Shown here piece after piece: positions 57,006-64,000 of a stretch of DNA of 64,000 nucleotides; position 1 is the first letter of the stretch; each line of letters begins with the position of its first letter. Where the stretch lies: NCBI RefSeq assembly GCF_001865575.2, contig NZ_CP017561.2:2480001-2544000 (forward strand), given 5' to 3'. The position numbers were made by a program, and so were the translations under genes. The notes under the pieces are model-generated. The model saw only the letters and a program-made list of their open reading frames with translations. It did not search any database and had not been told where the DNA came from. This stretch comes from Paraburkholderia sprentiae WSM5005 (GTDB taxonomy: Bacteria; Pseudomonadota; Gammaproteobacteria; Burkholderiales; Burkholderiaceae).

Positions 57006-57128
57006 GCACACGCTCCAAAGTTACGAATACGTCAACCCGACGAACATTATAGCGACTGCCCTGTCACAGCCGTGTCGCGGGCGCTTTGCTGGAGGATAAC
57101 GCTCCTCAGCGGCGCTGACGGCATTATC

Positions 57129-57140
57129 GAACGATCGTTC
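57129..57140. promoter_or_regulatory. palindrome GAACGATCGTTC, candidate TetR-type operator
   Basis: A perfect 12-base palindrome directly abutting a GATAAT -10-like hexamer on the minus strand (57123-57128), in the etfB promoter region. The AACGNNCGTT core resembles TetR-family operators common for acyl-CoA dehydrogenase and etf genes. No such regulator is encoded in the window. Confidence 0.5.
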
Positions 57141-57152
57141 TATTTTAAGCTC

Positions 57153-57180
57153 CAAAAAACCCGGCAGACAACCCCGGGTT
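57153..57180 (-). terminator. terminator of metNIQ
   Basis: Minus strand: an AACCCGG/CCGGGTT stem (57158-57164 with 57174-57180) followed by TTTTTT. It ends the metNIQ transcript 61 bases after the metQ stop and shields the etf operon. Confidence 0.82.
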
Positions 57181-57241
57181 CCGACTCGGACCTCTAATTT
57201 CGCATCGCCGTCGTGTTCCGCGAGGTTCGTGGGCCGTTAGC

Positions 57242-58039
57242 TCACCAGGAGGTGATCACCGAGCCGCCGAATTTGCTGTCGACGAACTGCTTCACTTCCG
57301 GCGAGTGGTACGCCCCGACGAGCTTCGCGACCCACGGCTTGTTCTTGTCCGTTGCGCGAATCGCGATCACGTTCACGTACGGGCCCTTCGGGTCTTCGAT
57401 GGCGATGGCGTCCTGCTTCGGCTTGAGGCCCGCTTCCATCGCAAAGTTGGTATTGATCGCGGCGGCGTCGACGTCGCCCAACGAGCGCGGAATCTGCGCC
57501 GCGTCGAGTTCGACGATCTTCAGTTTCTTCGGGTTGTCGACGATATCGAGCGGCGTCGCCTTCAGGCCCGCATCGGCGCGCAGCTTCAGCAAGCCCTGCT
57601 TTTGCAGCAACAGAAGCGCGCGGCCGCCGTTGGTCGGATCGTTCGGCACCGCGATCTTCGCGCCGGGCTGCAGTTCGGCGAGCGACTTCACTTTCTTCGA
57701 ATAGATACCCATCGGGTACGTGACCGTATCGGCGATGCGGATCAGCTTGTAGCCACGATCCTTCACCTGTGCCTGCAAGTACGGGTCGTGCTGGTAGCTG
57801 TTCGCGTCCAGATCGCCGCTCGCGAGCGCCGCGTTCGGCTGCACGTAATCGGAGAATTCGACGATCCTGATGTTCAGGCCGTTCTTCGCGGCGACCGTCT
57901 TCACGACGTCCATGATCTGCGCGTGCGGGCCGCCGGTGACGCCGACCTTGATCGTGTCGTCGGCATGCGCCGCGGTGGTGGCGAAGAGCGTTGCCGCGCC
58001 GAGCACGGCGGCCAGCTTGAGAATGAAGCGACGTTGCAT
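57242..58039 (-). CDS. metQ: methionine ABC transporter substrate-binding protein
   Basis: 265 residues, NlpA/MetQ family. The signal peptide is about residues 1-26 (ending AHADD); no lipobox Cys is visible, unlike the E. coli lipoprotein, so it may be soluble periplasmic. Family blocks are IKVGVTGGPHAQIMDVVK, LDANSYQHDPYL, KIAVPNDPTNGGRALLLLQ and VNVIAIRATDKNKPWV. It binds D/L-methionine and delivers it to MetNI. It is the last gene of metN-metI-metQ on the minus strand. Confidence 0.95.
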   Translation of the reverse strand: MQRRFILKLAAVLGAATLFATTAAHADDTIKVGVTGGPHAQIMDVVKTVAAKNGLNIRIVEFSDYVQPNAALASGDLDANSYQHDPYLQAQVKDRGYKLIRIADTVTYPMGIYSKKVKSLAELQPGAKIAVPNDPTNGGRALLLLQKQGLLKLRADAGLKATPLDIVDNPKKLKIVELDAAQIPRSLGDVDAAAINTNFAMEAGLKPKQDAIAIEDPKGPYVNVIAIRATDKNKPWVAKLVGAYHSPEVKQFVDSKFGGSVITSW

Positions 58040-58086
58040 GATGACCTTTTACGAATTTCCATTGGCGGGCTTCCGAACGCCCTTGT

Positions 58087-58740
58087 TTATTTGTGGCTCA
58101 ACCGGCGCACGAGCCAATCCCCAAACGACTGCACGAGTTGCACGAACACGATCAAAATCAGCACGACCGCGAGCATCACTTCTGGCAGGAAGCGCTGATA
58201 GCCGTAGCGGATACCGAGATCGCCGAGACCGCCGCCGCCGATCGCGCCGGCCATCGCCGAATAGCCGACCAGCGACACGAAGGTGATCGTCAGACCGGCG
58301 ACCACGCCCGGCAGCGATTCCGGCAGCAGCACCTTGAAGACGATCTGGCTGGTGGTCGCGCCCATCGCCTGGGCCGCCTCGATGAGCCCGCGATCGACCT
58401 CGCGCAGCGCCGTCTCGACCAGCCGCGCGATGAACGGCGCGGCGGCGATCGTCAGCGGCACGATCGCGGCCGCCGTGCCGATCGAGGAACCGACGACGAG
58501 CCGCGTAAACGGAATCACCGCGACCAGCAGGATGATGAACGGCGTCGAGCGCACCGCATTGACGATCACGCCCATCACCCGATTCACCGCGACGTTTTCG
58601 AGCACGCCCTGGCGGTCGGTCAGATACAGCAGCACGCCGAGCGGCACGCCAAGCACAGCGCCAATCAGTCCGGAGATGCCCACCATGATGAGCGTCTCCC
58701 AGAAGGACTGGACGAACATATCGAACATTTCACTCAACAT
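58087..58740 (-). CDS. metI: methionine ABC transporter permease
   Basis: 217 residues from ATG at 58740 (MLSEMFDMF), overlapping metN by 11 bases; an upstream in-frame ATG at 58764 is possible. It has five membrane helices and the EAA loop [29 protein letters not shown] near residue 125, which docks the ATPase. It forms a dimer in the inner membrane. It is followed by metQ after 47 bases. Confidence 0.95.
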   Translation of the reverse strand: MLSEMFDMFVQSFWETLIMVGISGLIGAVLGVPLGVLLYLTDRQGVLENVAVNRVMGVIVNAVRSTPFIILLVAVIPFTRLVVGSSIGTAAAIVPLTIAAAPFIARLVETALREVDRGLIEAAQAMGATTSQIVFKVLLPESLPGVVAGLTITFVSLVGYSAMAGAIGGGGLGDLGIRYGYQRFLPEVMLAVVLILIVFVQLVQSFGDWLVRRLSHK

Positions 58741-59764
58741 GGGAGAGCTCCTCCACGACGACACCCTGCTCGCGCAGAAACGTGATCGCCTGCGCGACTT
58801 GGGCCGGATCGCCGCCCGCCAGAACCGCCAGCGAGCCGAACGCCTGCCCCTGGATTTCGTCGATCTGGCCGTGCAGGATGTTGAAGTCGAGCTCGTAGCG
58901 GCGAATCGTCTCCGACAGGATCGGCTGATCGACGCCCGAACCGGTGAACGCGAGGCGCAGCAGATGGCCGCTGCCGGTCTTCAGCCGCTGCGCGACGCGC
59001 GCCTTCATGGCGGGCGGCAGTTCCTGCGCGATCACGTCGCCGATCAGCGCGCGCGTGACTTCGTGGCGCGGCTGCAGGAACACGTCGATCACCTTGCCCT
59101 CTTCGACGACGCGGCCCGCGTCGAGCACCGCGACGCGATCGCAGACCTGCTTGATCACGTCCATCTGGTGCGTGATCAGCACGATCGTCAAATTCAATTC
59201 GCGGTTGATGCGCTTGAGCAGATCGAGGATCGCGCGCGTGGTTTCGGGGTCGAGCGCGGAGGTCGCCTCGTCCGACAGCAACACCTTCGGCTTGCTCGCG
59301 AGCGCACGCGCGATGCCCACGCGCTGCTTCTGCCCGCCGCTGATCTGCGCGGGATAGCGGTCCTTTTGCGCCGACAGACCGACAAGGTCGAGCAGCGGCA
59401 GCACGTTCGCCTCGATTTCGTCGCGCTTCATGCCGGCCAGCTCGAGCGGCAGCGCGACGTTCTCGTACACGGTGCGCGACGACAACAGATTGAAGTGCTG
59501 GAAGATCATGCCGATCTCGCGACGTGCGTCGCGCAGTTGCGCGGCCGGCAACGTCGTCAAATCGCGGCCGTTGATGACGATGTTGCCCTCGGATGGGCGC
59601 GTCAGCAGATTGATCGTGCGCACGAGCGTGCTCTTGCCCGCGCCGCTGCGGCCGATGATGCCGAACACCTCACCCGCCGGAATCGTCAGATTGACGTTGT
59701 GCAGCGCCTCGACCCAGCCCCGGGGCCCGGCGAACCGCTGGGAAACATTGCGTATTTCGATCAT
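58730..59764 (-). CDS. metN: methionine ABC transporter ATP-binding protein
   Basis: 344 residues from ATG at 59764 ([11 protein letters not shown]). Walker A is GRSGAGKST near 38, the signature [15 protein letters not shown] near 140 and Walker [14 protein letters not shown] near 162. The C-terminal NIL domain (about 260-340, with a conserved methionine-sensing fold) is present, so trans-inhibition by methionine is expected. No good ribosome site precedes 59764; the alternative ATG at 59800 has GGGAG only three bases away. It is the first gene of the operon. Confidence 0.94.
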   Translation of the reverse strand: MIEIRNVSQRFAGPRGWVEALHNVNLTIPAGEVFGIIGRSGAGKSTLVRTINLLTRPSEGNIVINGRDLTTLPAAQLRDARREIGMIFQHFNLLSSRTVYENVALPLELAGMKRDEIEANVLPLLDLVGLSAQKDRYPAQISGGQKQRVGIARALASKPKVLLSDEATSALDPETTRAILDLLKRINRELNLTIVLITHQMDVIKQVCDRVAVLDAGRVVEEGKVIDVFLQPRHEVTRALIGDVIAQELPPAMKARVAQRLKTGSGHLLRLAFTGSGVDQPILSETIRRYELDFNILHGQIDEIQGQAFGSLAVLAGGDPAQVAQAITFLREQGVVVEELSHVE

Positions 59765-59774
59765 GGACAAACGA

Positions 59775-59826
59775 AAACGGCGGAGGCTGCCGGCGAGCAT
59801 GTGCTCCCGACAAGCGGCCGCCGTTT
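59775..59826 (-). promoter_or_regulatory. structured 5' leader upstream of metN
   Basis: Nine-base complementary arms (59775-59783 and 59818-59826, AAACGGCGG with CCGCCGTTT) enclose an inner GAGC/GCTC hairpin whose apex holds the alternative start ATG (59800). The lower arm runs into TTTT on the minus strand. It may be a translation or termination control element; no known riboswitch was recognised. Confidence 0.4.
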
Positions 59827-60002
59827 ATTTAATTGGGATTTGAGGGCGCCATTCTACCGCAGGGCCGACATACGCTTTAATAATCGATTTCGATCTTTTC
59901 ATAACTGGAGGGCATTAGAGCGGTACCTTTTCTTTCGGGCACGCGGGCCTCGCGCTACTGCGGCTATGATCGGGCCATCCTTGTTCAACGCAGGCCGCCG
60001 CC

Positions 60003-60908
60003 ATGCAGACTTCGCCGAGCCACACCGTGCGCGCGAGCGCCGCCGGTCTCAGTAAGGACGCGCCGCAGCGCGCGTCGGTCATGTCCGGCGACGGCATCGC
60101 GTTACCGCTATACCGCTGGCGGCCGCGCGGGCCGATACGCGCGACGGTCGCGCTGCTGCACGGCCTCGCCGAGCACGCCGGCCGATACGCCGCGGTCGCA
60201 AGCCGGCTCAACGCGTCGGGCATCGAGCTGGTCGCGATCGATCTGCGCGGCCACGGCCACGCGCCCGGTAAACGCGCCTACGTGAAACGCTTCGACGACT
60301 ACCTGCTCGATGCGCAGGCACTGCTCGACGCCGCCGCGCAAAGCTGTGCGCCGTTATTCCTGATGGGTCAAAGCATGGGTGGGGCGGTGGCGGCGCTGTA
60401 TGCAATCGAGCGCCTCGACGCGAGTGGCCGGCGCCTCAGTGGGCTGATCCTGTCGAGCCCCGCCCTCGCGCCGGGACGCGACATGCCCAAGTGGATGCTC
60501 GCCCTGAGCCAGGTGATCAGCCGGGTCTACCCCGGGTTCCCGGCGATGAAGATCGACCCCGCGCTGCTCTCGCGCCTTCAGCCGGTGGTCAATGCCAACC
60601 GCAACGATCCGCTTGTGCATCACGGCGCGATTCCGGCGCGCACGGGCGCCGAGCTGCTGCGCGCGATGGCACGCATCGAACGCGGTCGCGCCGAACTGCG
60701 CATGCCGCTGCTGGTGTTTCATGGCACCGACGACAAACTGACCGAGCCCGACGGCAGTCGAGCGTTCGGCGAGCACGCTGGCTCGCCCGACAAGACGCTC
60801 ACGCTGCATCAGGGCAGCTACCACGAGACGATGAACGACCTCGATCGCGATCGGGCGATCGAGGCGTTGGTCGAGTGGATCGAAAAGCGCGCGGTGGGAC
60901 GGAGTTGA
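60003..60908 (+). CDS. alpha/beta hydrolase (monoacylglycerol lipase-like)
   Basis: 301 residues. The serine hydrolase nucleophile elbow is GQSMGG near residue 122, with the Asp in FHGTDDKLTEP near 240 and the His in GSYHETMND near 272. The pattern HGLAEHAGRYAAVASRLN near residue 55 is typical of the monoacylglycerol lipase / lysophospholipase group (Hydrolase_4). Residues 1-25 form a polar extension. It is divergent from metN and converges on the crotonase gene. Confidence 0.9.
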   Translation: MQTSPSHTVRASAAGLSKDAPQRASVMSGDGIALPLYRWRPRGPIRATVALLHGLAEHAGRYAAVASRLNASGIELVAIDLRGHGHAPGKRAYVKRFDDYLLDAQALLDAAAQSCAPLFLMGQSMGGAVAALYAIERLDASGRRLSGLILSSPALAPGRDMPKWMLALSQVISRVYPGFPAMKIDPALLSRLQPVVNANRNDPLVHHGAIPARTGAELLRAMARIERGRAELRMPLLVFHGTDDKLTEPDGSRAFGEHAGSPDKTLTLHQGSYHETMNDLDRDRAIEALVEWIEKRAVGRS

Positions 60909-60935
60909 GGGAGGTGCAGCGCAGGCAGCCGTCGA

Positions 60936-61745
60936 CTATCGCTTCCACTGCGGCGCGCGTTTGTCGATGAAAGCCTGCACGCCTTCGAGTGCCGATTCGT
61001 CCATCATGTTGCACGCCATCGTCTGCCCGGCCAGTTGGTACGCGGCTTCGATGCCCATTTCGAGCTGCCGGTAGAACAGGCTCTTGCCCGCGCTGACCGC
61101 TTCGACCGGCTTCGCGCAGATGCTCGCGGCAAGCCGCGCGACTTCGTCGTCGAGCGCATCGGCTGGGGCGACGCGGTTCACGAGTCCCTGTTTGCGCGCT
61201 TCGGCGGCGTCGATGAAATCGCCGGTCAGCAGCATGTCGAGCGCGGCTTTGCGCGACAGGTTGCGCGACAGCGGCACCGACGGCGTCGCGCAGAACAATC
61301 CGAGGCTCACGCCCGACACAGCGAAGCGCGCTGTGTCAGCGGCGACCGCGAGATCGCACATCGCGACAAGCTGGCAGCCGGCCGCCGTCGCGATGCCCTG
61401 CACGCGCGCGATCACTGGCTGCGGCATGCGCTGGATCGTCATCATCAGCTTCGTGCAGCGCGCGAACAGCTGCTGGTAGTACGCGAGCGACGGCGCCGCG
61501 CGCATTTCCTTCAGGTCGTGCCCCGCGCAGAACGCGCGGCCCGCGCCGGCGATCACGACCACGCGGGCATCGGTCTTCGCGATCTCGGTCAGCGTCTGCT
61601 GCAGTTCGTCGAGCAGCGCTTCGGACAGCGCGTTGAACGCATCGGGCCGGTTCATCGTCACGCGCACGACGCCCGCCGCGCGATACGCGTCGTGCTCGAT
61701 CGTGACCAGCGTTGCGTCGCCGGTGTTGGCGGGGCTGGCGTTCAT
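60936..61745 (-). CDS. crotonase-fold protein, ECHDC3-like (enoyl-CoA hydratase family)
   Basis: 269 residues from ATG at 61745, with GAGGAG eight bases upstream. The crotonase fold and oxyanion hole regions are visible (FCAGHDLKEM near 73, ATAAGCQLVAMCDLAVAAD near 122). The two catalytic glutamates of classical hydratases are not present: the GGGxEL position reads AGCQLV, and the second reads LGLFCATPSVPLSR. This matches the ECHDC3 subgroup, so hydratase activity is doubtful. It lies 79 bases downstream of the histone-deacetylase-like gene on the same strand. Confidence 0.87.
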   Translation of the reverse strand: MNASPANTGDATLVTIEHDAYRAAGVVRVTMNRPDAFNALSEALLDELQQTLTEIAKTDARVVVIAGAGRAFCAGHDLKEMRAAPSLAYYQQLFARCTKLMMTIQRMPQPVIARVQGIATAAGCQLVAMCDLAVAADTARFAVSGVSLGLFCATPSVPLSRNLSRKAALDMLLTGDFIDAAEARKQGLVNRVAPADALDDEVARLAASICAKPVEAVSAGKSLFYRQLEMGIEAAYQLAGQTMACNMMDESALEGVQAFIDKRAPQWKR

Positions 61746-61824
61746 GATTCGCTCCTCGGTGCGTGAATGTGGGTCTTCGCTCGCTGGCTTGCGAGCCGCT
61801 GGCGCCGCGCGTCGGTTGGCGAAC

Positions 61825-62748
61825 TCAGATCTCCGCCAGCGACCGCACGTGCGCGACCACGCTGCGTCCGAGCGCCGACAGGTTGTAGCCGCCCTCGAGA
61901 CAACTGACGATGCGCCCGCGGGCGTAGCGCCGCGCGATGTCGCGCATCTGGTCGGTGATCCACGCGTAATCGTCTTCGACGAGGCCCATGTTGCCGAGGT
62001 CATCCTCGCGGTGCGCGTCGAAGCCGGCGGAGATGAACAGCATTTCCGGCCTGAACTCGTGCAGGCGCGGCAACCACAGCATGTCGACCGCTTCGCGCAC
62101 GGCCATGCCGTTCGAGCGCGCCGGCATCGGCACGTTGCACATGTTGGACGCCTGGTTGTCGGCGCCGGTAAACGGATAGAACGGGTGCTGGAAGATGCTG
62201 CACATCAGCACGCGCGGGTCGCCCGAGAACGCGGCCTCGGTGCCGTTGCCGTGATGCACGTCGAAATCGATGATGGCGACGCGCGCGAGGCCATGCACGT
62301 CGAGCGCATGGCGCGCGGCGACCGCGACGTTGTTGAAAAAGCAGAAGCCCATCGCGCGCGCCGGCTCGGCGTGATGGCCCGGTGGCCGTACGCTGCAGAA
62401 CGCGTTGTCATAACGGCCTTCGATCACCGCGTCGGTGGCGGCGACTGCCGCGCCCGCCGCGCGCAACGCGGCCTGCCACGTGTGCGGGTTCATCGACGTG
62501 TCGGGATCGATTTCGGCGACGCCCTCGACGGGCGCGCGGCCACGGATGTAGTCGACGTGCGCCTGCGTGTGCACGCGCAGCAGCGCGGCCTCGTCGACGA
62601 GCGGCGGCGACTCGCGCTCGATCAGCGCGTCGATGCGGCTCGCGATCAGCTGATCTTCGATCGCCTGCAGGCGCGCGGGACACTCGGGATGCCACTGTCC
62701 CATGTCATGCAGCAGACAGTCGGGATGGGAATAGAAGCCTGTTGCCAT
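61825..62748 (-). CDS. histone deacetylase-family enzyme (acetylpolyamine/deacetylase type)
   Basis: 307 residues of class II HDAC-like fold. The zinc-site blocks are RPPGHHAEPARAMGFCFFNN near 130 and IIDFDVHHGNGTEAAF near 158, with the second Asp in SAGFDAHREDDLG near 240 and a conserved GGYNL near 288. Bacterial members remove acetyl groups from polyamines or small amides; histones are not the substrate. The ATG at 62748 gives MATGFYSHPDC. It is probably co-transcribed with the crotonase gene. Confidence 0.93.
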   Translation of the reverse strand: MATGFYSHPDCLLHDMGQWHPECPARLQAIEDQLIASRIDALIERESPPLVDEAALLRVHTQAHVDYIRGRAPVEGVAEIDPDTSMNPHTWQAALRAAGAAVAATDAVIEGRYDNAFCSVRPPGHHAEPARAMGFCFFNNVAVAARHALDVHGLARVAIIDFDVHHGNGTEAAFSGDPRVLMCSIFQHPFYPFTGADNQASNMCNVPMPARSNGMAVREAVDMLWLPRLHEFRPEMLFISAGFDAHREDDLGNMGLVEDDYAWITDQMRDIARRYARGRIVSCLEGGYNLSALGRSVVAHVRSLAEI

Positions 62749-62992
62749 AGTTTGTGTTGTGCGTGTTTTCTACGGCGCGGCGCATGGACTGCGCGCGCGG
62801 CGTGTCTCCGTCGAGCGGCGCACGCTCGCGCGCGCCAATATTCGTCAAGTTACCACAGGGCGCCGCTGTCGCTCATTCGGCACTGTTTTGCACAAGCCGT
62901 CGGGTATACTTCCCCGACCCATTACTCGCCGTTTCATTCCTGCCGCTTTCCGCCTGCTCCCAGCCTTTCACGCATCGCGCTCACTGCTCACC

Positions 62993-64000
62993 ATGACCGT
63001 CAAGCTTGCTCTGTCCGCACGATCCCCACGCAACCGGCTTCGCCTCCGCATCTTCGCCGCTTCACTGACCGTCGCATCGTGCATGTTCGTCGCAGCAAGT
63101 CACGCGAGCGCGCAAAGCGCCAGGAAGAAAGCCCCGGTGCTGGTCGCGCAGAGCCAGCCGCAGCAGCCGGTACCACAAGGGCAAACGTTCGAGGAAGAGA
63201 TCATTCCGCAGCGCTACGCGCACAACGCGAACGTCGATGCGTTCATCAACGAGATGGTGGCGCGCTACGATTTCGACGAAGCGGCGCTGCACGCGTTGTT
63301 CGCTAGCGTCAGCTATTCGGCGACCGCAGTAAAGCTCGTCACCCCGTCGCCGACGCCTTCGATCAAGAACTGGCGCTCGTATCAGGCGCGCTTCCTTGAC
63401 CCGGTGCGTGTCAACGCCGGCGTGCAGTTCTGGCGCGAGAACCGGGCCACGCTGCAGCGCGCGTATCAGGAGTTCGGCGTGCCGCCGGAGACGATCGTCG
63501 GCATCATCGGCGTCGAGACGATCTACGGTCGCTACATGGGCAACTTCCGCGTGCTCGATGCGCTGACCACGCTCAGCTTCGATTACCCGAACACCGCGAA
63601 TCGCGCGGACCGCCAGGCAACCTTCCGCAAGAATCTCGAAGACTATCTGGTGTGGACGCGCGACGCGCAGATCGACCCGAACACGGTGCTCGGCTCGTAC
63701 ACGGGCGCGATCGGCATTCCGCAGTTCCTGCCGAGCAGCATCGTCCAGTACGCGGTCGACTACGAGGGCAACAAGCGCGTCGACCTGCGCACGAGCGATG
63801 CCGATGCGATCGGCAGCGTCGCGAACTATCTGCGTCAGAATGGCTGGGAAAGCGGCCGGCCGGTGGTGTGGGGAATCGGCTCGGACGCGGGCAGCCTGGG
63901 TGTCGCACAGGCGGCCGCCAATGGTCAGCCGGAGCCGCACTGGCCGCTCGACCAGTTGCTGCGCGCCGGGCTCGTGCTGAACGAGCCGAACGTCGATATC
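62993..64000 (+). CDS. mltB: membrane-bound lytic murein transglycosylase B (partial)
   Basis: The first 336 residues are present and the gene runs off the window at 64000 without a stop. A signal peptide ends near SHASAQ (residue 42), with no lipobox. The catalytic Glu is in GIIGVETIYGRYMG near residue 167, with the MltB block LTTLSFDYPNTANRADRQ near 185 and the downstream SYTGAIGIPQFLPSS near 233. It cleaves peptidoglycan glycan strands, forming 1,6-anhydroMurNAc. A TATACT -10-like hexamer lies at 62905-62910. Confidence 0.94.
   Translation, partial: MTVKLALSARSPRNRLRLRIFAASLTVASCMFVAASHASAQSARKKAPVLVAQSQPQQPVPQGQTFEEEIIPQRYAHNANVDAFINEMVARYDFDEAALHALFASVSYSATAVKLVTPSPTPSIKNWRSYQARFLDPVRVNAGVQFWRENRATLQRAYQEFGVPPETIVGIIGVETIYGRYMGNFRVLDALTTLSFDYPNTANRADRQATFRKNLEDYLVWTRDAQIDPNTVLGSYTGAIGIPQFLPSSIVQYAVDYEGNKRVDLRTSDADAIGSVANYLRQNGWESGRPVVWGIGSDAGSLGVAQAAANGQPEPHWPLDQLLRAGLVLNEPNVDI

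Overview
This looks like a stretch of a main chromosome from a Burkholderiales bacterium, most likely Paraburkholderia or Burkholderia. The basis is uniformly high-GC coding sequence, the rpsP-rimM-trmD-rplS operon, a Burkholderia-style FecR/tryptophan-rich protein, CreA, a VpsR/BerB-type sigma-54 activator and the style of the housekeeping genes. No integrase, transposase, phage gene or CRISPR array was seen. Assignments come from reading the sequence; no database search was run.

Layout. 0.1-7.1 kb: rmuC, a 2-hydroxyacid dehydrogenase, an NhaD-like transporter, an orphan lutC, pncB and fdxA. 7.2-7.5 kb: two identical tRNA-Asn genes. 7.6-11.3 kb: creA, an AraC regulator, azlCD and an unknown gene. 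11.4-13.4 kb: a UvrD-type helicase that has lost its Walker A segment and has a LexA-like box upstream. 13.5-25.5 kb: two Ala/Lys-rich exported proteins, an S4-domain protein, a MATE pump, a BASS transporter, a phospholipase-D-type lipoprotein, fumC, a thioesterase, a very small lipoprotein, an ArsR-like regulator and a large FecR-domain protein. 25.6-37.2 kb: thyA and folA bracket a cassette of about 10 kb (below). 37.3-43.5 kb: pmbA, darP, mog, orn, an M48 protease, rsgA and a small zinc-ribbon protein. 43.6-48.0 kb: a CobD/CbiB-family protein, a Nudix hydrolase and the rpsP operon. 48.1-53.3 kb: a sugar dehydrogenase, a TM2 protein, a radical SAM gene behind an excellent LexA box, and divergent lrp/dadA. 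53.4-59.8 kb: acyl-CoA dehydrogenase with etfBA, then metNIQ. 59.9-64.0 kb: an alpha/beta hydrolase, an ECHDC3-like crotonase, a histone-deacetylase-family enzyme and mltB, cut by the window edge.

The most interesting region is 26.8-36.6 kb. Seven consecutive exported proteins lie in the order of the Pseudomonas functional amyloid operon (fapA-F): two small unknown proteins, two repeat-bearing amyloid-like subunits, a C39-peptidase-fold protein, a FapE-like protein and a coiled-coil plus beta-barrel FapF-like outer-membrane pore. The operon starts at a near-consensus sigma-54 promoter. It is flanked by two paralogous sigma-54 activators with VpsR-like N-terminal domains, one divergent and one as the last gene of the operon. 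I infer a sigma-54-switched amyloid secretion system, probably tied to biofilm control.

Other points worth checking are the Walker-A-less helicase, two LexA-type sites, a 46-residue lipoprotein that ends in what resembles the first strand of a trimeric porin, and a terminator placed between etfA and its acyl-CoA dehydrogenase partner.
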